64,000 nt of DNA from Lepeophtheirus salmonis (lineage: Eukaryota; Arthropoda; Copepoda; Siphonostomatoida; Caligidae). Where the stretch lies: positions 8,184,001-8,248,000 of the forward strand of contig NC_052136.2 in the NCBI RefSeq assembly GCF_016086655.4, given 5' to 3'. Every line of letters starts with the position of its first letter. Position 1 is the stretch's first letter. Below, in pieces: positions 33,584-44,500 of this stretch. The notes under the pieces are model-generated. The model was not told the origin of the DNA, did not search any database, and saw nothing but the letters and a program-made list of their open reading frames with translations. The position numbers and the translations under genes were made by a program.

Positions 33584-33952
33584 CAGGCCCTTCCTGTTAT
33601 CGTAAATCATACATCCGTTTTAGAAGTTTGATTTTGTGAACTGACAATGTGCCATGTCAAAACAACGGTAAGGAGTACAAATTAATGTATATTTTAATTT
33701 TAGGATGTTAGAAGAGATGCTGCATTTGCTCCATTATGAATGAGAACTTGAAAGATTGAACCTGGTCCATTACTGCCAAGTTGAAGATAGTAATAAGCTG
33801 CAATGTTGATAGCTTCAGTGACAGTAGTTAATTTTAGTTTTTAAATTTATACTGTGTAGTTCTAAGCTCTTACTTAGTTTTATGTTGTTATTTGAAGATC
33901 CTGAAGGATATGTATTCTTCCACCTCCAGGCAAGCTGTAATGCCTAGTCCTT

Positions 33953-34711
33953 TCATTTCTGAATGTATGATTTTGACAAGTGCAAATTTTGGAGTTTGAA
34001 GCAACAAGAATCCCGAGGACAATTATAGAGAACTTGTGCTGACAGAACGGTATCTTCTATAAACAATGCATACCCCAGAGCTTCTTGTCTTTCATTTTCC
34101 AAATGCACTCTTTTGGTGCTAGTTGATGCATGTGTTGGTCTTGGAGATGGTGATAGTGATGAGAAGTAGCTTGCCAGATTCGTCCACTTTGATGGGAGGG
34201 CATAATCTTTCAACCGCCTGTGAATATATACCCTTCATAAGTATTATTGATTATTAAAATTACAAGCGAAGAAATTGCATTGTTAAAGTGCATAATTTAG
34301 AATTTGAAGGGAATGCCTCTAAAATATGCTATAATTTCGTTGCCCAGACATTTGACAATCATTAAACAGTGCTTCTAAAAATATTTAAAAGGAAATTAAG
34401 AAAAAAACGAACCGTCTCAGAGATTCACAAGCAATATTCATAGTATTTGGGAGGATAGCTTACCTTCGTCGGAGTGATTTTCCTTTATTATGGAATTGAT
34501 CTACAGATTCAGTCATACAATCAGTCACTTTAAAATGACATTGTATAGTCTTGAATTCACTGTTAGTGTCTAGTCAATCGTATCTCCTGGGATGGCCCTA
34601 AGCCATTTGGTTAGGTTTTTGAAGTCTTTCAAGGGGAATTTGTGAAAGCTCACATCTGGATACTTCGTAATGCCGTCATAGCCCTGCTTGCATGCAGGAG
34701 CAGTACACCAT
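33953..34711 (-). pseudogene. THAP-domain gene fragment, split by one intron
   Basis: On the reverse strand, exon A (34711 to 34464) begins MVYC and reads ACKQGYDGITKYPDVSFHKF, LTKWLRAIPGD, then CHFKVTD. Exon B (34217 to 33953) starts RRLKDYALPSKW. This order (C..C, SFHKFP, invariant W, C..HF, and a final L..-AVP-like box) is the THAP zinc finger. Donor gtaagc (34463) and acceptor ttcacag (34218) join in frame. A one-base shift after the start, a stop after GDTID and a C-HF spacing shorter than C..HF indicate decay. THAP domains occur in P-element transposases and in host transcription factors; exon B continues with an unrecognised 70-residue region. Confidence 0.68.
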
Positions 34712-35835
34712 TATTAATTAAGTCATAACAAAACAAATTAATTACCTTTTATTCAAGAAACAAAGGAAGAATGTGTCAGCCTCCTTATGCAGAAAAAAAG
34801 AGAGCCCAATTTTAAGACACATTTCCAGTTGTTTCAGTATTCCTTGTATAGTCCCCGGAGTGTGTCAGGAAAGATGAAAAGGAAAAAATAGCACCAGAAA
34901 TATTTTTAGTTACCTTGAATATTAGGATATAAAAACCTGTATAATATTTATCTTCTCGTCGAAAAAAATAGTACATTTTATGACAAAGTACTAATAGTTA
35001 TTCTGTTTTCGAATTTACAATTGGTTATTATTTTTAAAATATTCTAGATATCATCATCATATAAACATGAAAGATCAATTCCACCTAATAGTGCAAAAAA
35101 TGATTACATGAAGGATTTATTTAAAATGCAGTATTATGTTGAATCCGTTTTAGGCTTGTCTAAAAAATAAAATTCTTATATAAGCTGTTAGTCATTAATA
35201 AATAGTCATTAAAGAGTACTCTTGTAAGTTATATAAATAACAGTTTAACTACAGGTTCTGTGAAAGTCATGCATTTTTCATTATTAAAAAAAAACACGCA
35301 ACCACTCATCTACTATGACGTCAATATTAAAAGGGTCGTGGAATTCAAATATCACTATCAGTCCTTCATGCGCTATGGAGTATTTATATTAAGCTTGCCT
35401 AGGTCAAGTAATATCCCCCTTCCCCTCAACAGAAGCCAGCAAATATCCGTTGTAAGTACCCCTTTTTATATGTCCCAGCATAAACATACATGTCGAATAG
35501 AATAGTATAGCGTCCCTAGGGAGTACGCCTTTATAATTATTAATGAATGTATCATATAAATAGGGGATGTTGAAATTGATTATTAATTGATGAAATTTTT
35601 TGAAGTGGAAATTAGAGGTGGCGTAGATAAAGAAGGAAACCTGCGGGCTGTGATAAAAAATAAGATAATAATTTTAACGCTAAGAAATTAAATTTATAGA
35701 AAAGGTTGAGTGGTTAATCATGTGCTATTTCTTCCGTACTTTATGTATAACTGAAAAATAATACTTATTGTAGAAAGTTGAAACTATATATTGACTATTG
35801 TATATAAAATAGTATGAGCCTGCCCGTTCTACGGG
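34712..35835. other. Intergenic, nothing recognised
   Basis: Donor-like gtaatt and gtaact sites on the reverse strand (near 34745 and 34911) might belong to upstream exons of the THAP fragment, but no coding sequence supports this. Confidence 0.35.
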
Positions 35836-35843
35836 CGCATGGG

Positions 35844-37027
35844 TAGTGTTGGGTCGGTCTATTATCGGTCTGAGTTGACCACGTGGTCAACTCACTCGGT
35901 TGGAGCAAAAAAAATAACCGATAATAAAAGCCTAGTCACATGATTCGGTGCTACGTTGGTCTTCAGACTGAAGACTTAGACCACAAAAAAAGCTTTTAAA
36001 ATTATACAACCGGCCTGCAAAGACATAGCAATGTCCTATTTGGAAATAGCAACTAAAATGATTATCATAATTCATATTTTTGTTACAGGAAATGTGGAAA
36101 ATTGGTCATTTTGTAAAATGACCGTCAGAGCGGGCAATGGGTAAAATGCCTGAGCAATCTATAAAATTTCCAAAGGAGCGGTCAATTTACTTTTATTTAC
36201 ATTGTAAGGTAAAATAATTTTGGAAAATTAGATTTTTAAACAATTCATTGAAAGCAATTTGATCATTAAGGGTTTAATGAGGATCCAATTTCATTGCAAG
36301 CAATTTGATATTCATTGAAATTTATACTGAATTCGGACATTCAAGCTCATTTATGATCAAAAGCTGGGTTAGTACCCACCGCCACTGCTTCCCTGAGCAT
36401 CAAAGACCCTTTAAAAATCAAATTTTCTAAATATTTCTAAAAATAAACTAAAAAAAATATGACGCGAAAGAATGATATGATTGAAAACGAGGAAATTGCA
36501 TTTTTTGTTTAATCATACTTGTACTCCAAAGTGGCATCACTCCTTCTACGTATTTTTTAATATTTCCGGGACTGTATATATGTTTAAACAATGGAATACT
36601 ATTACTTTTGAATCTTTTTTATATCTTTGTCGTTCAATACTTTGTACATGCACCAAAAAACCCACCGCCGTCTCTTTCCTGACCATCAAGGACATCAAGG
36701 AGCAACCTCTTCAGCGGTTTTTATCTTCAAGGGACACAGGTAGACAAATTTTGTAAGGTTGAATTGTTTAAAAATTACAAAATTATTTTACCTGACATTG
36801 TAAATAAAAGTAAATTGACCACTCTATTGGAAATTTTATAAATTGGACGCTCTAACGGGCATTTTACAAAATGCCCGATTTTCCACATTGCCGTAACATT
36901 TATATTATTTTTAAAAAAGCGTGTGACGTCACTTTTTTTATCTAATTTTTGTCGGTCCATCAACTCACTCAGTTTAAACCAATGGAGAGTAAGTACGGTT
37001 CATTCAGTCAAGAACGACCCAACACTA
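35844..37027. mobile_element. hAT-type non-autonomous element (1.18 kb)
   Basis: The terminal inverted repeat TAGTGTTGGGTCG at 35844 has its reverse complement ending at 37027. Flanking 8-bp duplications are CGCATGGG (35836-35843) and CGCAAGGG (37028-37035), one mismatch. TIR form and 8-bp duplication fit the hAT superfamily. The interior has no transposase and contains a nested element (36082-36897). Confidence 0.78.
36082..36897. mobile_element. Nested long-inverted-repeat element
   Basis: Arms of about 120-140 bp (36082-36222 and 36779-36897) are inverted copies beginning GTTAC-GG/CA-ATGTGGAAAA. Each arm contains its own hairpin around ATTTTGTAAAAT: 9-bp stems at 36104-36123 and 10-bp stems at 36856-36877. 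The middle carries a diverged direct repeat of an ACCCACCGCC block (36373 and 36660) and a 91-codon frame with no known family. It sits entirely inside the hAT-type element. Confidence 0.7.
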
Positions 37028-37035
37028 CGCAAGGG

Positions 37036-37938
37036 GAGAGAACGTATTTGGACACAAAATGCTGGTGGTCAAATAATTTAAAAATTCAAATAAGTAATGT
37101 TATTAGGGATGGATACGGCTAAAACCCTTACCCGTGGAATCGTACCCGGAACATGAATGAAAAATATAAAATCATTTTGCCGGACAACTTTCCCTCCTGT
37201 TGTAATATGTCTAATCTTACCCTGGACCATGTCTCCTTCTACCCTGTATCTTGTTGTCCGGGCGTTGATTTGTATTGTGATAAACTATGGGATAAAGTAT
37301 TTACCATTGATACTAAATCCTGGATCGCTGATAAAAATGGCAAAAATGTATGGAGTTACAATGAGGATTCGAGGTTTTTTGCACGACGTCCTTGTAATCA
37401 TGGAACTACATATAGTGATGAAAAAGTTTAAACTAGAACAACAAATTAAAAATCTATTTTACGAAAGGTATTTGGTATTGTATACAAGTCACAAAATTAA
37501 TTCCAATTCTGAGCATTCCAATTTTATTACTGATACATATAGAGGAGAGTGAGGATATATCCTACAAAAACTGTCATAAGTTTCAAAATTTTAAAATAAT
37601 TCAACGCCCAAGCAACATGATAGGGGGAAGTGGGAGACATGGACCATGGCACAGGGTAGGATTAGACATATAACAGGAGGAAACGGTAGTTAAAATACAA
37701 TTATATTAAATATTTTTTGTGTAATCTTCATTTGAATGTAAATTTCTCAGTCCATAATACAATCAAATCATCGAATTGACTTTAAACTCTCGTCGGCACC
37801 TGTTTTCATTGTCTTAGAGAAAAAAAAATTCATAATTGAGTAGCTGAGGTTAAATAGAAAAAAAATTGAGGGTTTATGGAAAATTAATTTTATTTTTATG
37901 TGTAACCTTAAATTGTACATGGATTTATGGAATCACCA
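37036..37938. other. Intergenic with an unrecognised short frame
   Basis: A 92-codon frame at 37153-37431 (Cys-rich, CCPGVDLYCDKLWDKVFTID) starts with ATG but matches no family I recognise, and an overlapping frame is just as long. No gene is supported. Confidence 0.35.
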
Positions 37939-38154
37939 TAGTTCATGGACAGCAAGCTCGGGACTTGTTCTCTTGAACTTTATGTGAGTGCGTTCGCGAA
38001 CCGGTGATTTCTAGAGATAGAAATATACTACTATATTTATATGGATTTCATCAAAAGATTCTTAGGTGAGATGGAGTAATTGTAATACTATAATGTTTAC
38101 TTATACTTAATCAGAGAAATTCCATGTAACCAATTAAAGGAACATTAAAAAAAA
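37939..38154 (+). mobile_element. tRNA-derived SINE-like repeat, copy 2
   Basis: The head TAGTTCATGGACAGCAAGCTCGG and a B-box-like CGTTCGCGAACCGG (37991) precede a body (TATATGGATTTCA, GATGGAGTAA, TACTTATACTTAATCA) and the tail CCAATTAAAGGAACATTAAA. All are shared with 16034-16258. Confidence 0.6.
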
Positions 38155-39429
38155 TTGTACAGTGTAAATTCTATCTTCTTCTTCCCTTGTCTTATTGTCC
38201 TTATTATTATTTGATAAGTTATATATATAAATTATATGTTTGTAAAGTACTGTCTTATTAATAGTATCAATAATCGGTCATCTTTTATGGATTTAAAGTA
38301 GTATGAAATATGCATTTACTAATTATATATTATATATGTGTTTCTTATATAGGTAGGTTCACTGAAGTGTTTGCGCACTCATTTAGAACGCATAATTTCT
38401 GCCTTTTTCTTATGATTATCCTTGATTCCATCTTTACTGCAATAACTCCTTCTATATTTTGAGGACCTTTTGACGACAAAACTTCTCCTTTTTTAAATAA
38501 TTTCAAGTATTTCTTTCTTCTTCAAGAAAAAAAAAAAAAAAACGTAAGAAAATTAGATAAAAGAGAAGATACAGATGAAATTAGAACGGTTTTAAAGGTA
38601 ACAATAACATCTATCAATAATTTATTTGCAAACATTTCATAAAAATATAAGTACTAAGTTCTGCAATGGAAGGAAATATTGATGTTTTAATATTTTGTTG
38701 TAAATTTCCAAGCTTTTCTGAATTACCCGCTCTTGACTCATAATTATCAATTTTTCTTAATTTCTAATCATATAGTGTTAATATTTATTACATTCATGAT
38801 GATATCCAGATGGTCCTTTTAAATGTTTTTTCTTTTTATATTATTGAAATTTATTTATTTAGCATATAATTGTTTTGATTCAGTTAAGAGTAGAATTGCA
38901 AAGTACCGATGGGATCTCGCTTTTGGCCAGAAAATTCAACACCATGAGTTATTGATTTCTCAGAAAAAAAAAAAAAAATTGCATTCGCAATCTTTAATTT
39001 TGACAAACTTAATGATGGAAGAGACTATGTATCCGGATATATAAAACAATAGATTGAATTGAGATTCTGCCATACAAAAATTAGAAAATAAATATGTGTT
39101 TTTGGAGCTATTGGATCAGTGATTACAAATTATATGATTTATACTTATTATTTGATTTTCATTTAATATTCTTAAGTTTCTAGTATAAATCCCTTTTTTT
39201 TATTTATTAAATATATAAACATACGTAATATTAACATAATGATATAGATATATTCTCTTATTAATATAAATGTATTGAAAAATGTTCATAAATGACTTAA
39301 TATATCCCTCACTTCTTTCATCTTCTTCTATATATAAAAAGGTATAAGATAGAAATAAGATCCCACTTGATATAGTACCAGGGTTAGGAAACAAAATGTC
39401 ACCAGTCCAATAATGGCTATATCAGTGGA
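38155..39429. other. Intergenic, nothing recognised
   Basis: AT-rich, with an 18-base A run at about 38524. No feature supported. Confidence 0.5.
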
Positions 39430-40260
39430 TATAATTTTATAAAATTATACCACTTGATCGACAAAAGTCTAACCGTTACTAAATTTTGCCCGTAAGTGTC
39501 CGGAAGTTGAAGAAAATTAATCTTTTTTAAAACACAAATTTACAAAGTGAAATTTCGATTTTGAATGTATTAAAGCTATTTAAAATGATTTTTTTCTAAA
39601 AAAGAGTTGTAGAGGGTAAAAACAATTTATTAGTATTCATAGACAAATGTACTATTCTCTATCTTGTCGTCATCAAACTGAATATGTTATAAAAAATCAA
39701 ATTTTTCTAAGTCCTATAATGTCGATATCAGCACAAAGAATTTTGTAAAATTTTCATGGTTTATAGACAAACACCTAAAGTTCTCCGGATCATACCTGTA
39801 ATTTACCGGAGATGTCCGAAAATTAACTTTTTTTTTAAAGACGAATTTAAAAAAAGTAATATTGTATGTATTATTTAAACTATTTTTTCTACACAAAGTT
39901 GTAGCTGACAGAAGAATGTATTCGTAGCATTATATAAAAATATGTTTTCTATGTCTTGTAGCCTACTAAATTGATGATTACGAAACAACATTTTGTAAGT
40001 GCAACAATTTTTATTTCAGCTGAAATAATTTAAGCAAATTTTGCTAGTTGATAGAGAAAAGCGTAAAGTATTTTGTATCATATCTGTATTTTAAGGGAGA
40101 TATCTGGAAATTGACAAAATAATAGATATAAAGGTAAGTCTACTGTATTAATGTCATACTTAATTAAAAACGTAGCTGTACATTTGACCGTTTAAAAATA
40201 AACTTATTTTAGAAAGTTGATTTTGAATGTGTTAGAGCTATTGAAACAAAACATAATTTA
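39430..40260. repeat. Degenerate tandem repeat of about 300-bp units (x3)
   Basis: Landmarks recur in the same order: a TTTTGTAAAATT...GACAAA block (about 39432, 39740, 40034), a GG-GATRTCYGGAAATTRA block (about 39495, 39805, 40097), and a TTAAAGCTATTT...AGTTGTAG block (about 39570, 39875, 40230). Spacing is about 310 then 290 bp, so three heavily diverged units. Confidence 0.55.
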
Positions 40261-40974
40261 TACAGATTGGTAGTTTGGTTCATGAAGAATAGTAAGCTGA
40301 AAAAAAAAATTCCCACAGTACTTTTCGATAAGAAAAAAGCATATATATAAATATATTTTTTTTTTTTTTGAAGAAACAAAAAAAAACGTCTAATTGTAAG
40401 ACTGACAATTTGATGGTACCGCCATCAAGGTTCATAACCTGCCTAACTAAAGAGGCACACACTTTTAATAGGTTGCGTGAGTCATTCAAGTCCTGAAGTA
40501 AAAGATGTCTGCTCCAATACAAGATAAATATGATGAACTGCGAAGGAACTAACAAACTATGTTATGGATATTCCTCCAAAAAATGTCTTGTTTCGATGTG
40601 GCTTAATAAGAGGTCCTTCCTCCATACTCATTAGTAAGGCGATCTGCAATTAATAGTTTGATTTGAAAGGAATAAAAGGAAATCTTGTATAAAAGCTTCT
40701 TCTTCGACAGAATTGAATCATTGCTTTTGGAGGATTCTTTCAAGTTTCACAAACAAAACATGAAATTTTCCCACAAAATCTTTCACCATTCAATTAACAG
40801 TTCCATGATTGATTACTTAAATCACAAATGAGAGTTTTCAATGGACGATCAGATAAGTCCCTATCTCTGCGTTCATGATTCATCACATATTAAGAATAGA
40901 TATTTCTTTTTAAGAATGAATTATTTAAAAAGTTCTAATAATGAGATTGCGTGGCGTGTGTCTATCCAGATGTT
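40261..40974. other. Intergenic, nothing recognised
   Basis: AT-rich sequence with small open frames of no recognisable family, just outside the left arm of the inverted duplication. Confidence 0.45.
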
Positions 40975-41556
40975 AAGTAATCCATGCTTAGGCATATCAA
41001 CTTATAGAAGAAATTTGAATAAAAAATCGGTAATTGGCCGAAATATGTTTATTTTTTTCTTTTACTAAATTTTGTTCAAGATTGTTTTTGTATCGAGGTA
41101 TTATATTTTTTAATTATGATTCCGAAAGCCAGCATTAAAAAAACATAATGCATAGGATATAAATTTAATTGAAAAAATATAATTGGTATCATTATATTAA
41201 TATTCTTTAAATGACCTAACAATAGTCCAGAGTAGACATTTAACATAATTATTTTAAAGTAAATATTACAAATTAATCATACTATTAAAATAGTCATAGT
41301 AAACACATTACTAACTATATAAAAAGGCATTGACAATATCAATAGCCGAATACAACACATTTAATTTAATTCCCTTAAATATGGTATACTTCAGTAGCAA
41401 ATCAGAAGTGAGCTACTGATCAATTATTATCCAAACAAAAAGATTGTCGTTACACCACCAATGTCGTATTAAAAAAAGACATTATGTTACCAATCTCATT
41501 CTTCTGACGTTTTAATTCACCTATTAGTACATTTCGATCAAACTATTGAATCCCAG

Positions 41557-44500
41557 TTAGTATAACACTTTAATCCTTACTAAATAGTCGGTAGATAGAC
41601 GACTCTCTTCTTTAATAATAAACTCATTGTAGTTGAAACAACGATACTTGTTAGTAACATGCTCAGTTATTTTCCCCGTTGGTATACGAACACCGTTCCG
41701 TAAATACAACTCATCTCGAGACAAAGGCTCATAAAGACCAAGAATTGAAGTTGAATTAAATACATCTTTTGAATTTTCATTATTCTTTCTCCAATCATCC
41801 CGTTCAAACGTTTTTCCAAGAGCTGCTTTACAAAGAAACATATAAGAGTATCTACTATTTTGATCACAGTATCCGAAAGATTTGTCGTAAACATCTGCTG
41901 TGTAGATTCCTCTTCCAAATGTGTCACCGGATCGCTCCGCGTAAGGTGGATTAATAACTAATCCGCCATTAAGTATGCTTAATAAGTTGATACATTTCGT
42001 ACCATGCCACAAGAGTTTTGGGGGTGCCCCTGAGAATTCATCAACTGCCATAGAGTTATTCCCCTTCCTGGAGACTTTAAATATTGCATCCACTTGGTGT
42101 TTATTTTTAGCACCATTGGATCTGTACATATATTTCAGTATAAAATTACTCATGTAATCGTCGGCTTTCATGGGAGTAAGTTCAACAGACAATGCATTAT
42201 AAATATAATCCAAAGGATTTATTTCTTTCTTTCGGTATTGTGCGCCAAGTAGAACTCGCTCAGCAAATTCGAATTCCAACAAGTATGAGGTAATACGGAT
42301 TTCAGATTGAGAACAAATTCCGTTAGTATTGGAACAATTTTAGTATTAGAAACATTTCTTTTCGGCATAAGATAGAAATATTCATTACTTTTATTTTGTA
42401 TATCTGCATATATACCATGTAGACGTGTTTTAGACGGTTCATCATTAATATCTTTTAAACCCTTCTTCTCCAGTATTAGAGTCTGAATTTCTTCTAATAA
42501 AGTTTTAGCTTTCTGGATATTTGTTCTACTAATTTGACCAAATGGTATAACGTGATCATCGATCCCTAAGTTGTAATAAGCATTCTTGTACATAGCGACA
42601 TTGGATATATGTTTTATAGAAGTTTGAACTTCTTCCGGAAGCTTAGAAGGTAAATCAGTCATCAAATCAAACATAATTTTAGGTCTAGATTTTTTAATGA
42701 ATGATTTAATATCAAGTTGACGATACTTATTCAGTTTTGGAACAAATTCATGTCTATTCGACCAATCGTTCCCAGTTTTACTTTTGAAAATTTTCTCAAA
42801 TTCGCAAATTGCTTGCTCGGGTCTTCCAAAGGGTGTATTTTGATAGTTACCAACATCTCCCCATCTTCCCCAGTTTGTGAAGAGAACATATAGTTCCTTC
42901 AGTTGATCTTTCCAGATTTGCATTCTATAAAAGTTATAAATGCCCCATTCTCCATGATCACCACAAATTTTGGATAAAAGAGCAGTATAGCCTTGAAATA
43001 AGAAACCAGATTTCAAAGTTAAACCAGTCACACTTCTAGGATTTTTATTATCGTCTAACTCGTCTCCTTTCTTATTTTCATCACATGACTTATTTGATAA
43101 TATGTCAAACATAGCTTGGGCATCCTTGACGATGTTGTAGGGAAAGTTTGACTCCAAAAAATTGTGACTAACATGTGGAGGACATAAATCAACTTTAGTA
43201 AGTAATTTATAAACTTCGTTCAGTCTCATTTTTTCAGCAATATTAACCGCGGATACACTAGACATGTTTTGAGTATCCAAAAAATCAGTTCCGTTTTCTA
43301 ACAAAAATTTAATAACCTCTACGTTATCATGTGATGCATCAAAAAGACTGTTTCTAAACAAAGCATGATGTCCTACATTATAGCCTTCAACATCTTTAGC
43401 CTGAATGTCCAATTTCATGATTTTCTGAAATTTTCTCTTCTTTGACAAAGGAGGAGTATTATTAAGATTGCTTCCAATATGAGAAATACTCGCATTCAAG
43501 AAATACTTAATGAAATCAAGATCATTTGATTTTACAGCAATCATGAGAGGCGTTCTTCCTTTTCCATCGCGCAAGTTGACATCCACTCCGTGTTCTAGTA
43601 ATAAGTCAATCAACGATCTACACTTAAAATTAATTGCAATAATGAGAGGAGTAGTCAATTCCATGAGCTCAGAATTTCGAATATCTTCATAAGTCAAATT
43701 TACAGTAGACGGATGACTATCATTGTGCAAGTAATCGAATTTTTTGAAATTACAACACACATTAGGATCAGCTCCACGGCTTAAAAGCTCTTTGACCAGT
43801 ACTAAAGAAGACTCCAACGGACACTTCCACAGAGTTGCAACCAAAGGCGTTCTCCCATTATTATCCTTTTCATTTATTATATGCTTGCTCTCAAAATAAG
43901 ATAAAATTAGTTTCAAGATGTCGATATTGTTGGTAAGGCATCCATAATGAAGAACAGTACAACCAAAGATATCCTTATGTTGTAGCTTATTACCAGCCTT
44001 ATACAGATGATTGAATATGAATTCAATAAGAAGATTATCCTTACTAGAATTTCCAACTACTTTTATCATGCTAGAAATTAAGTTCCGTTTGTTATCTACT
44101 AGCTCACAAAGCTTACTGTTGTCCAATTGTTTGAGTGTGAGCTTTTTGGCCAATTGCAGTTTATTGAGTTTAAATGCAACCTCCAATGCCTCAGCAATTC
44201 TCAATCCATGTTTTTCCATTCTCTCAAGAATAAGATACGATACGCCAAGCCAACCATTTAACAAAGAAAGTTGAAATAACGTCATTGGAAATTGTGATTT
44301 TGCAGGTTTCTTAAAGTGTGATGGAAGAAATTTAAATGCATTGGATTGATTGACATCTTTTTCGACTATTTGAGTTTCTGAGAATCCCATTAAAAATGGA
44401 TTTATGTGTACTTTACAATTTACATTAGCTCCTTTTTGTAAGAGAGTTATAGTTGTGGCTTCATGCTTTCCAATAATTGCATAAGCCAATGGAGTGTTTC

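Noticed and set aside
37153..37552. Two overlapping frames of 92 and 131 codons
   Set aside because: Two competing frames over the same DNA, neither with a recognisable motif; I cannot support a gene.
42219..42309. C-terminal tail of the long PARP copy 1 frame as a natural end
   Set aside because: It is a frameshift tail. The copy 2 sequence and the catalytic frame that continues to 41557 show the original course.
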